Positions 57,383 through 64,000 of a stretch of DNA of 64,000 nt are shown one piece after another. Under the pieces are notes generated by a model. That model was given only the letters and a program-made list of their open reading frames with translations. It searched no databases and was not told the origin of the DNA. The stretch is taken from positions 558,001 through 622,000 of the forward strand of contig JARGSG010000190.1 of assembly GCA_030374805.1 (NCBI GenBank), read 5' to 3'. This DNA comes from Gracilaria gracilis. Its lineage: Eukaryota > Rhodophyta > Florideophyceae > Gracilariales > Gracilariaceae. A program made the position numbers and the translations under genes. Every line of letters begins with the position of its first letter. Within the stretch, counting starts at the first letter, position 1.

Positions 57383-57441
57383 CCCCCCGCCCGCGGGCAA
57401 ATTTCGAAGGTACCTGCGATTTTAGCCCGCGGGCGGGGGGG

Positions 57442-57480
57442 GTCCGTCGTGTTAGGGTACCCTACCCTAACACGACGGAC
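57442..57480. repeat. telomere-like palindrome 3
   Basis: Identical to palindrome 2, 98 bp further on, again between G/C runs and CCCGCGGG blocks. Confidence 0.75.
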
Positions 57481-57678
57481 CCCCCCAACCCGCGGGCACC
57501 CTGATACGCGTGGACAAACCTGGCCACGTGGACAACGACAAGTGATGAGGCTGTGAAGCGGATGTCGCGATCAACGTAGGACATGGGCGTACATTTATGA
57601 TATACATGTTTTATATGTATTAGGTTCACCGCCACCGTGGCTCGCGCGATTCGAAGTAATCATCGCGTGTCGCATGCT

Positions 57679-57856
57679 ATCGCGCAACCGTTCGTATCGT
57701 GTGTACGCAACACATCGCGCGCGCGAGCGGACAGCGGAAAAGGACGCGTACACGAACACGTACGAGACTGGCAGGGCGCTGGGAGGAGCTGCCAAAAGCG
57801 GGGGTGCCCAGCGTAAGTCGCCATTTAAAGCCTCGGATACGTCGTTTCGTTCACTC
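57679..57856 (+). promoter_or_regulatory. right arm of inverted promoter duplication
   Basis: Inverted copy of 56670-56847. TTTAAA at 57824-57829 lies 68 bp upstream of the ATG at 57897. The leader TCGTTTCGTTCACTC is shared with the left arm. Confidence 0.7.
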
Positions 57857-57896
57857 GCATCATCCTAGGCACGAAGAGCTGTGAGAGTGCCGCAAG

Positions 57897-59660
57897 ATGA
57901 AGTCTACTCGTTCTCGCCGGGGCAAGCAAACGTCTAAGGCGACGCCTCGTAGAGGGTTCTCTTCACTACAAGGGGGAATGAGGGTTTCTCTCCTAATGGA
58001 TATCGAGAACGAAGGGAAGGTGATAGTCGGAGAAGCCCTGCTGCATGGCCTTGGAACGAAGCTGCGTCGCGAACTGAATGGAAAGCAATTGGAGCGTGGT
58101 TTGGTCGTCGTTCACAACTTTCTCATCAGCCGAACGGGTCAGACCTTCTACCCGTACCAGACCGAGGGTATAGAACTTCCACAGTATATCCAAGACGTTC
58201 GGATGGCTGCTCCATGGGATGAACAGATGATGGAGGCCGTCGCAAGCAGTATCCCCGAGTCGAAACGACGAACGAACAGTGAAATGACAACTCCAAAGCG
58301 TCAGTTCGAGCCAGTTCGAAGTTCGACCAGCATAACGGCTTCAGTGCCTCCGAGTGCCACCCGGAAGGAGGGTAGTTTATCTTCGGGCGTCAAGAAAACG
58401 GTGTCAACCAAAACGCCTGGAGCCCAACAAGAACGCAAAACAAGCACTCCTTCCAAGGAGATAGAGACCGATGATATCATCGAAGCTCCTCTCGCGGGGG
58501 AGACAGACGCACTTTCTACGGAAGGAGCAGAACCGTCTGCACCACCTCTACCACCTGAAGCCGATAATGACCCGGACGTTGTCTTCCTGTCACAAAGAAT
58601 GGCACGTTCAGTGGTTAGTGGGGACGATTCTGCTCCACGTTGGAGTAGAAGACGTTTCAAGTCCTTGCAACGGAAACTGAAGAAGGCAAACCTCGACCAC
58701 TACGTAATGGTGGCTGTTACGGTTGACATCGATCTCGTGGAGACACCGCCCAATATGCTTCGAGGCGTCAGTGAGCATCACGTTCAAACGCTCGTCGAGA
58801 GCATGAGGGATCGAGGAATACTGGACTCTATGGGTACTCCCGTGGTGGCCTTACAGGAAGCCACTACGGGGGACAGGGACATAGCTAGTGGTCGTCTGAT
58901 CAAGAAATGCTTTATCATTGATGGTATGCATCGTCTAATAGCGATCAAAGTTCTGGCACAGGAAGGGAAACAGAAATGGAAGAGGTCTTATAAGCACTGG
59001 AGATGCAATCTCATCAGACGGAGAGATAGCCGAGTGATAGGAATGGAGGAAATGCTATGCATTGGTTCTGCTCTAAACGAGTCCACCAATACAATGCGGA
59101 AGATGATGTTTGCAGACAAGGTGCATTCCATTGCGAGTGTGGTGACGTATCTTATCGATGATGTGGAAGGGATGACTCCGGTAGATATAGACCTCGAGGA
59201 GGTTATGGAAGTATTGAAGAAGAGTCAATTGATTGGAAACATCCAAGAACGTCAGTACCTGAGATATGCGAATGTTGCACTGCAACTTATGTCTCGCGAG
59301 GGTTTGTTGGAGCACTTTGAGAGCATCTGCGAGACACAGAGTGACGTGGCCTTGACGCATTTGTCTCATAATCCGTTGTTCGATTTGGATGGTGAGGAGT
59401 TCTTATTCATACTGGACGCTCTCCAAATGTTTCTCTCGAAAGGGAAGTCCACGAAGGCAAAGCAATGGAAAAGCTTTGAGGAGGTTCGCGGATTCTTCTA
59501 TGATAGAGCGGTTTGCATGTTTCGTGCAGCACGGGCAATGCGAAATGAACTGGACGAGTCGGAACCAATGGAGAAGTTCTTGAAACGAGAGATCAAACTC
59601 TCTGCTCCACAGAGTGAAGACGACATAGAGGACCCCGACAACACCGCGACCGTCTCCTAA
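57897..59660 (+). CDS. ParB/sulfiredoxin-fold nuclease-like protein
   Basis: 587 codons. A basic start (KSTRSRRGKQTSKATPRRG) could bind nucleic acid or act as a nuclear signal. A Ser/Thr/Pro/Glu-rich linker occupies about residues 120-240. The ParB-like domain lies at about 270-400: HYVMVAVTVDIDLVETPPNM, GVSEHHVQTLVESMRDRGIL, then CFIIDGMHRLIAIKVL (family D-G-x-H-R at about 341) and CIGSALNESTN. ParB/Srx folds bind nucleotides and occur in partition proteins and in DNA-modification and nuclease systems. The C-terminal third is helical and ends acidic. The stop is TAA at 59658-59660, but the same frame stays open into the dioxygenase-like gene. First gene of the rightward arm. Confidence 0.65.
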   Translation: MKSTRSRRGKQTSKATPRRGFSSLQGGMRVSLLMDIENEGKVIVGEALLHGLGTKLRRELNGKQLERGLVVVHNFLISRTGQTFYPYQTEGIELPQYIQDVRMAAPWDEQMMEAVASSIPESKRRTNSEMTTPKRQFEPVRSSTSITASVPPSATRKEGSLSSGVKKTVSTKTPGAQQERKTSTPSKEIETDDIIEAPLAGETDALSTEGAEPSAPPLPPEADNDPDVVFLSQRMARSVVSGDDSAPRWSRRRFKSLQRKLKKANLDHYVMVAVTVDIDLVETPPNMLRGVSEHHVQTLVESMRDRGILDSMGTPVVALQEATTGDRDIASGRLIKKCFIIDGMHRLIAIKVLAQEGKQKWKRSYKHWRCNLIRRRDSRVIGMEEMLCIGSALNESTNTMRKMMFADKVHSIASVVTYLIDDVEGMTPVDIDLEEVMEVLKKSQLIGNIQERQYLRYANVALQLMSREGLLEHFESICETQSDVALTHLSHNPLFDLDGEEFLFILDALQMFLSKGKSTKAKQWKSFEEVRGFFYDRAVCMFRAARAMRNELDESEPMEKFLKREIKLSAPQSEDDIEDPDNTATVS

Positions 59661-59765
59661 TTTGTCCTAGGTCAGGTTGTGAACTTCAACGTACTGCCGC
59701 GGGTTCGAACTCGTGAGAAGTCGATATTGAATGCAACTTCTCTATTGCAGTCCCGATTGCGGAAG

Positions 59766-61670
59766 ATGCTCAATCTCATTGCCCTGTCTGTGGCTGGTAA
59801 ACAGCCTGTGACGAGAGGAAAACCTCCCACTGCGCCGTCAGCTGCTGGGAGTGAAGAAGGATCGTTGCGTAAGAGCGCCCGAGGTAGGACACCGGTCAGC
59901 TATAGAGAACTGGTGGCAGGCGGCGGAACCAGGGAGGTAACAGAAGTTTCGGACGATGACGTGCAGCCACCTGCTCGGAAGAAGCAGCGCAGGACCTTTA
60001 CGCAACAGATGCGATCCACCCTCAGAAATATGCTTCCTCAAGATCTCCTGAGTCAGCTGAACCAGTATGTGTTCAGAGGAAAATCAATGCAAGTGAAGTT
60101 CGTGGATCTTGATGGGCGTGGTGACAATAACGTGGGTGCTGGGAAAACGGCATTTGTCGATGATGCAGAGTTGCTTGCTGTTCCAATGCCGGTGCGTCGA
60201 GTTGTACCAGGAGATGATGAGCAGCCTCCACAGGAACCGCAAGTGGACAGTCATGGTTCTTTCGATGATGAAGCACCTTCTGCTCTCCCGGAATCTACAG
60301 AGCATGGCCTTGTTCGTGGAAGTCCGTTTGATGGCCCACCGAATCCATCCTGGTGTGGTTATCTAAGGATCAGACGCAGTGAATGGCAGGGAACAAACGT
60401 GATTGAGCACACGGAACCTTGGCTCAGAACACTACATCTACCGGAAGGGCATAGTGGGGAACTTCTAAGCGTATCCGACCTCAAGGGTGTGCATCATCTT
60501 GTGTTCTGGCATGCCGCGCGGGCTGAACACCAGATTCAGGCGGAGAGTATTGGGTTGAAGTATCCACGAAACAGACCGCCCAATATGGATGATGACGAAG
60601 CCTTGTGGGTTGCTGCGAAGGAGAATGACGAATTTGGGCAGATGTTCTTCTCCAAAATGCAAGCTGAGCTTCGAAACAAGGGGTGTTTTGTGTTCGATGG
60701 GTTTGCAACCGACAAAAGTGTCCCACGATGGGAGGAGTTGGAACATATCCCGGAGGTTGGAGACGTGTCGGAGAAGGTGATCGATTTCTTCAAGGAAGAG
60801 TATCGAAAAATGCCGGATATACGGAAGGGAGAGGGAGTGAAGTCTTTTATACCAATCATTAATAATGATGAATGCTCGAAAGTTGTGAATCAAGAAGGCC
60901 CATTTGAAGGAAGAGTGATGTCCACACGGTGGGGGACGGTTGTTAAGCCCGAAGATGAGGAGGAGTTAAGGTGGGTTGTGCGAGCTCGTGCTTTACTGGA
61001 TGTCCGAATGGGTACAATTGCCGCTGGATTAGGATTGTGGGACAATAGGAAGAAGGAAATGAAAATGTTCACGCCGGAAACAGGTGGGCGCTTTCTGAGA
61101 ACGACAAGGAACTGTGCAAGGCAAACCCTCCACACGGACTTTAGCGGATTGGTGGCGAAGCAGACGCCCTATACTGGAAATCCTGGCTACTTTCTAATGG
61201 CTTCTGGCAAAGAAGGGTTCCTTCTATGGGTGAGTACCGGAAGCCATCAACTGGTGGGTTTGAACAACCAGCAACTACAAGTGATGTCGCAGATGTACCC
61301 GGTGAACAAGGTAATTATTCCGCCATATTCTATTTTCGTGGGTCGAGAGAATGTGTCGCATGCTGGGGCAAGCGGTAAGGACAAGCTGGACAGGCCTGAT
61401 TCCATGGATCTGTTGGTGCGGTACCATATGTATATGGTGCCAGAGACATACCAGCTTCCAGATGCCGTCCATCGAGTAAGAGACTTCAGGCCGATATTTG
61501 TGAACGGCGAAGAAAAAGGGGAAGACGAAGTCGAGGACCTTGAGGTGGAGGAGCAGGAAGTGGTTGTGGAGAGTAGCAAACAGGGGGATACAGGCAGAAT
61601 GGAGGTTCTGGATAGCAGTAGTGATGATGATCTACCCATTCTATCGCTCCGGGCGCCTAGGAATGGTTAG
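59766..61670 (+). CDS. 2OG-Fe(II) dioxygenase-like protein
   Basis: From the first ATG, about 634 codons; the frame is open back to the TAA at 59660. The N-terminal 170 residues are basic and low in complexity (PARKKQRRTFTQQMRS). The C-terminal half has the double-stranded beta-helix features: LHTDFSGLVAKQ (metal-binding H-x-D, about residue 454), GYFLMASGKEGFLLWV, GSHQLVGL, VIIPPYSIFVGRENVSHAGA (distal His, about 531) and VRYHMYMV (2OG-binding Arg). An acidic tail follows. Such enzymes hydroxylate proteins, small molecules or nucleic-acid bases. TET/JBP enzymes are the nucleic-acid branch, but I cannot place this protein there. In the context of a DNA methyltransferase and a ParB-like protein, a DNA or chromatin substrate is plausible, by inference. 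Confidence 0.6.
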   Translation: MLNLIALSVAGKQPVTRGKPPTAPSAAGSEEGSLRKSARGRTPVSYRELVAGGGTREVTEVSDDDVQPPARKKQRRTFTQQMRSTLRNMLPQDLLSQLNQYVFRGKSMQVKFVDLDGRGDNNVGAGKTAFVDDAELLAVPMPVRRVVPGDDEQPPQEPQVDSHGSFDDEAPSALPESTEHGLVRGSPFDGPPNPSWCGYLRIRRSEWQGTNVIEHTEPWLRTLHLPEGHSGELLSVSDLKGVHHLVFWHAARAEHQIQAESIGLKYPRNRPPNMDDDEALWVAAKENDEFGQMFFSKMQAELRNKGCFVFDGFATDKSVPRWEELEHIPEVGDVSEKVIDFFKEEYRKMPDIRKGEGVKSFIPIINNDECSKVVNQEGPFEGRVMSTRWGTVVKPEDEEELRWVVRARALLDVRMGTIAAGLGLWDNRKKEMKMFTPETGGRFLRTTRNCARQTLHTDFSGLVAKQTPYTGNPGYFLMASGKEGFLLWVSTGSHQLVGLNNQQLQVMSQMYPVNKVIIPPYSIFVGRENVSHAGASGKDKLDRPDSMDLLVRYHMYMVPETYQLPDAVHRVRDFRPIFVNGEEKGEDEVEDLEVEEQEVVVESSKQGDTGRMEVLDSSSDDDLPILSLRAPRNG

Positions 61671-61794
61671 CACAAACAGTGAATCTTTCTTCATGCATTA
61701 AATAGAATTTTGAATTGACTGATTGCTACTTCGAATTCAAGCTGTTTTTGGTATCGTTAAACACTCATTGTGGTTGATTCTAGTAATTGCGCGC

Positions 61795-62733
61795 ATGAGC
61801 GCCGGAGACAGTACGTATTGTTCTCTAAGTGGGGGTAGGATCAGCGAGCTTGGCACAGAAGACGGTGAGGTTCCCGTCTGTCACATAGAAAGTGAGGTGA
61901 CGGTATTGGCAACAATGGCTGAGCGCAAGAGGCATTTCAAGGTCTCCTCTCCGGAGAAGTTAGCAGAATATATATTCTCCAACGGGTATGGTATTCTAAG
62001 TGCTGTAGATGGGACTTTGAGGAGAGGTAAGGAACGCATCTCTGAAGAAGTCGTGGATTGTATGAAGTTCATTAACGACAGAGTTGGTTTTGGGCTTGCT
62101 ACGGGAGAAGATGTGTTCGAGCTGGAAGAGATGATGGAAGGACTCGGGGATTACAAGTTTGGTATATCATCAAATCACGGCGCTCATGTGCGTTTCTCAG
62201 ACGATACCGAGATGTTGGCTGACTTGGAACTGCATAAGAAGGAGGCATGTGTTGATGGTCTACTAGTTCTGGCGAGGGTCTTGAATAAGAGACATGGGAT
62301 TGTTAAAGATGAAGAAAAAGGTTGCGTGGAGAGCAAACAGGATAGCGGACTTCCCATTTTTGTGTACAACGGACTGCTTGACTGGCGAGATGAAGTGGAT
62401 TCTGGGATTCGAGAAGTACTGGAGAAACTGGATAACTTTGTTTTCTATCCTGGTGATGAGATTTTTGAAATTGTGGACAAACGATATACCAAAAGTTGTG
62501 GAGGAACGAATCTTGTAGATCATGGACCGAAGTTTGTGGACACCGATGAGGTTGTGACGTTCGGGAATGCTTGGAGTGATGGCCCTTTGCACAGTGTTGG
62601 TGTGTTGGGAGTACAAGTAAGGGGAAACGAGGTCCCGCATGGTGTTGAAGATATTTTTGAAAACGTAGACGATGTTCATATGACAATTAGATTGATTGCT
62701 GGATTGTATGGTTATGTGAAGGAGGACGAGTAG
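61795..62733 (+). CDS. HAD-IIB / trehalose-phosphatase-like protein
   Basis: 312 residues from the ATG at 61795 (a later ATG at 61915-61917 gives MAERKRHF). It resembles trehalose-6-phosphate phosphatase-type HAD proteins: YGILSAVDGTLRRGKE (HAD motif I position), VGFGLATGEDVFELEEMM, FGISSNHGAHVRF, DNFVFYPGDEIFEIVDKRY and TFGNAWSDGPLHSVGVLG (motif IV position). The first catalytic Asp of D-x-D-G-T is Ala here (AVDGT). The usual R of SGR/TGR is Glu, and the GDD.TDE motif reads GNAWSDG. So it is likely a pseudo-phosphatase or a degenerating enzyme. It starts 125 bp after the dioxygenase-like gene, on the same strand. Whether it belongs to that cluster or to the host is unclear. Confidence 0.5.
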   Translation: MSAGDSTYCSLSGGRISELGTEDGEVPVCHIESEVTVLATMAERKRHFKVSSPEKLAEYIFSNGYGILSAVDGTLRRGKERISEEVVDCMKFINDRVGFGLATGEDVFELEEMMEGLGDYKFGISSNHGAHVRFSDDTEMLADLELHKKEACVDGLLVLARVLNKRHGIVKDEEKGCVESKQDSGLPIFVYNGLLDWRDEVDSGIREVLEKLDNFVFYPGDEIFEIVDKRYTKSCGGTNLVDHGPKFVDTDEVVTFGNAWSDGPLHSVGVLGVQVRGNEVPHGVEDIFENVDDVHMTIRLIAGLYGYVKEDE

Positions 62734-63118
62734 AAAAGTTGAAATGAATGCGTATTTTGTGCTGAGAACGATATGACTAAAGCGTAATGAACTCTGATAT
62801 CATATTCCGTTTCTTATTCCTGTACTATTTATGTACTTACATGGGTTGCTCTACGTACCGGACGCTTTACAACAGCTGGAGCAAAAATCAAGGGCTGTTC
62901 TAATTGACATTGAGTCGGGCTGTTGCCGTACAATTGCGCCAAGATGCAACTTGTTTAGTTATTACGTTGACATAGTTTGTATGGCAAGTCGTGAGCGCGA
63001 AGGCAGTGAAAGAGTCAAACTGTGTAGAATGTATCACATCAAGTAGAGTAAGTTTAAGTTTTATTGGCGTTCAATGTGTCATTGTAAAGTAGTTCTAAAT
63101 TCATCAGTTCTAAATTCA
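62734..63118. other. intergenic between convergent genes, no gene
   Basis: About 385 bp between two convergent genes. It must hold both 3' ends. TTCTAAATTCAT occurs twice in tandem (63094-63119). No other structure is seen. Confidence 0.45.
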
Positions 63119-63976
63119 TTACCGGCGGGGAAGTATGTTTTTAAGAAGAACTTTGACGGAGTTTGTATGGAAGGGAGCGGGGTCACGAGAACCGGCGGAT
63201 CTCGCCTGACGAGAAAACTCCGAGAAGTAGGCGTTTCTAAATTCAAACTCGGAGAAGGAAGTAGGGAACCCGACGAGTGTTCTGCCGTAAGCAGGAAGCC
63301 TGTCGATGACGTTTCCAACTTCGAATAGAATGCCGGTTTTGAGAGAAACGATGGTCAACAACTCTTTCATAATCGTGGACAAAACTGCTTTATAACTCGT
63401 GACCACTACATGCATTGGAACGGAGCCATGTGAGGCCCCGACGAGGTTGAAGGTCGAAATCCACACGATTTTCTCGTAATAGCGTCTGAGGAAGGTGTCC
63501 TCATCGACAAAGGTGCAAGTCAGACCTGCAGACCACAATTTTTCTGCAAGGAACTGGGACCACTTGCCTGTAGCGACAGTGAGACCGTTAGGACTTTGAA
63601 GCGTAACACCATCCTGCGGCGCTGCGCATCGTAAGGGAACACCAACGTATAAAACAACCTTTGTACAAGACTGTAGGCGGTATTTAGAAAGGACGGGGAG
63701 TATATCTCCATTCTGAAAGAATACGAGATCCTCTCTCCGCGATGGGGGACATGCTTGAATTGTACTCTTTAAGGATTTGGCTTTCCCACAGAGCAGTATA
63801 GGCCCATTGGGAAGAACATGCATGGTACGGAAGCCTTCTGCAGAGAAAAAATGATCTCCATCGCTGAAGAGCATTGTACCAATGCGACCCCTGCCGACGA
63901 TGACCGCTGGATTTTTCGGACTCGAAGGTGGAGTCGGGGGCAGATGATGGTTGTGGTCTATTTTGAAGTTGTACTT
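63119..63976 (-). CDS. ketopantoate reductase-like protein, 5' end beyond window
   Basis: Leftward. The N-terminal Rossmann motif is AVIVGRGRIGTML (G-x-G-x-x-G). It then has REDLVFFQNGDILPVL, TKVVLYVGVPLRC, the C-terminal helical domain FLAEKLWSAGLTCTFVDEDTF and YEKIVWISTFNLVGASHG, and the helix MKELLTI. This is the layout of 2-dehydropantoate 2-reductase (ApbA/PanE) relatives, which reduce 2-oxo acids with NAD(P)H. No ATG precedes the Rossmann motif in this frame. The frame opens at 63976 after a TAG that is also part of an ATATCCTAG acceptor-like site. So the first exon probably lies beyond the window. It looks like an intact host gene. The exact substrate is unknown. Confidence 0.55.
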   Translation of the reverse strand, partial: KYNFKIDHNHHLPPTPPSSPKNPAVIVGRGRIGTMLFSDGDHFFSAEGFRTMHVLPNGPILLCGKAKSLKSTIQACPPSRREDLVFFQNGDILPVLSKYRLQSCTKVVLYVGVPLRCAAPQDGVTLQSPNGLTVATGKWSQFLAEKLWSAGLTCTFVDEDTFLRRYYEKIVWISTFNLVGASHGSVPMHVVVTSYKAVLSTIMKELLTIVSLKTGILFEVGNVIDRLPAYGRTLVGFPTSFSEFEFRNAYFSEFSRQARSAGSRDPAPFHTNSVKVLLKNILPRR

Positions 63977-64000
63977 CTAGGATATGATTATGAACCGAGG

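Larger units (their letters stand above)
56891..57625. other. spacer of the divergent promoter, palindrome-rich
   Basis: No gene. Between the two inverted arms lie three 39-nt palindromes with C/G runs, CCCGCGGG blocks, and two copies of ACAAACCTGGCCACGTGG (about 57227 and 57514). Confidence 0.6.

Noticed and set aside
57103-57480. True telomere or interstitial telomere array
   Set aside because: TTAGGG occurs only once or twice per palindrome, not in tandem arrays.
1-64000. Alternative genetic code explaining the many in-frame stops
   Set aside because: All three stop codons appear as interruptions, and apparently intact genes end at TAA, TAG and TGA alike.

Overview
The window looks like nuclear DNA of a eukaryote, probably a marine alga (a red alga is my best guess, inferred from the mix of families and not proven). 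It is gene-poor, with long AT-rich stretches without genes, short introns with GT..AG ends (57 and about 60 nt), and eukaryotic transposon families: a Harbinger (HARBI1-like) transposase, a piggyBac-like transposase, a DIRS-type tyrosine-recombinase retroelement, a chromodomain Ty3/gypsy element, and a Plavaka-like large DNA-transposon transposase. There is no rRNA, no clear tRNA gene and no CRISPR array.

Layout. 0-10 kb: a frameshifted unknown gene, a full-length Harbinger transposase with one intron, a dead piggyBac-like transposase, and a tandem pair of secreted Cys-rich protein genes that both carry in-frame stops. 10.5-14.9 kb: a DIRS-like element between about 310-bp direct repeats, with gag-like, RT-RNase H and tyrosine-recombinase reading frames all broken. 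16.0-20.5 kb: AT-rich DNA framed by inverted repeats ending in GGGGCGTTCTA. 20.5-23.3 kb: a decayed fucosyltransferase-like gene and a decayed zinc metallopeptidase gene. 24.5-29.5 kb: a tRNA-derived SINE-like repeat, several hairpins, otherwise no genes.

29.5-47.1 kb is a nest of retroelement DNA. A complete 11.2-kb chromovirus on the minus strand (29659-40830) has 508-bp LTRs, a 5-bp target duplication (ACCGA), a PBS and a PPT. It carries gag, protease, RT, RNase H, integrase and a chromodomain, plus a long antisense ORF of unknown function. To its right lies a related sequence without coding capacity (about 42.9-47.1 kb). The whole block is dotted with tiny inverted repeats (ACC..GGT, CCC..GGG or CTCC..GGAG with 2-7 nt loops) every 30-90 nt.

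48.0-62.7 kb is the most interesting part: a compact gene block. A Plavaka-like transposase converges, 7 bp apart, on a leftward gene set: a coiled-coil protein, a SET-domain protein, and an unknown domain joined in frame to a beta-class (DPPF) DNA methyltransferase. A rightward set follows: a ParB/sulfiredoxin-fold protein, a 2OG-Fe(II) dioxygenase-like protein, then a HAD/trehalose-phosphatase-like protein. The two sets diverge from a spacer whose two sides are a near-perfect inverted copy of the same about 178-bp promoter-leader. The spacer centre holds three 39-nt palindromes containing telomere-like TTAGGG. I infer a DNA- and chromatin-modifying cluster, possibly cargo of a large DNA transposon. 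The window ends in a ketopantoate-reductase-like gene that runs past the edge.
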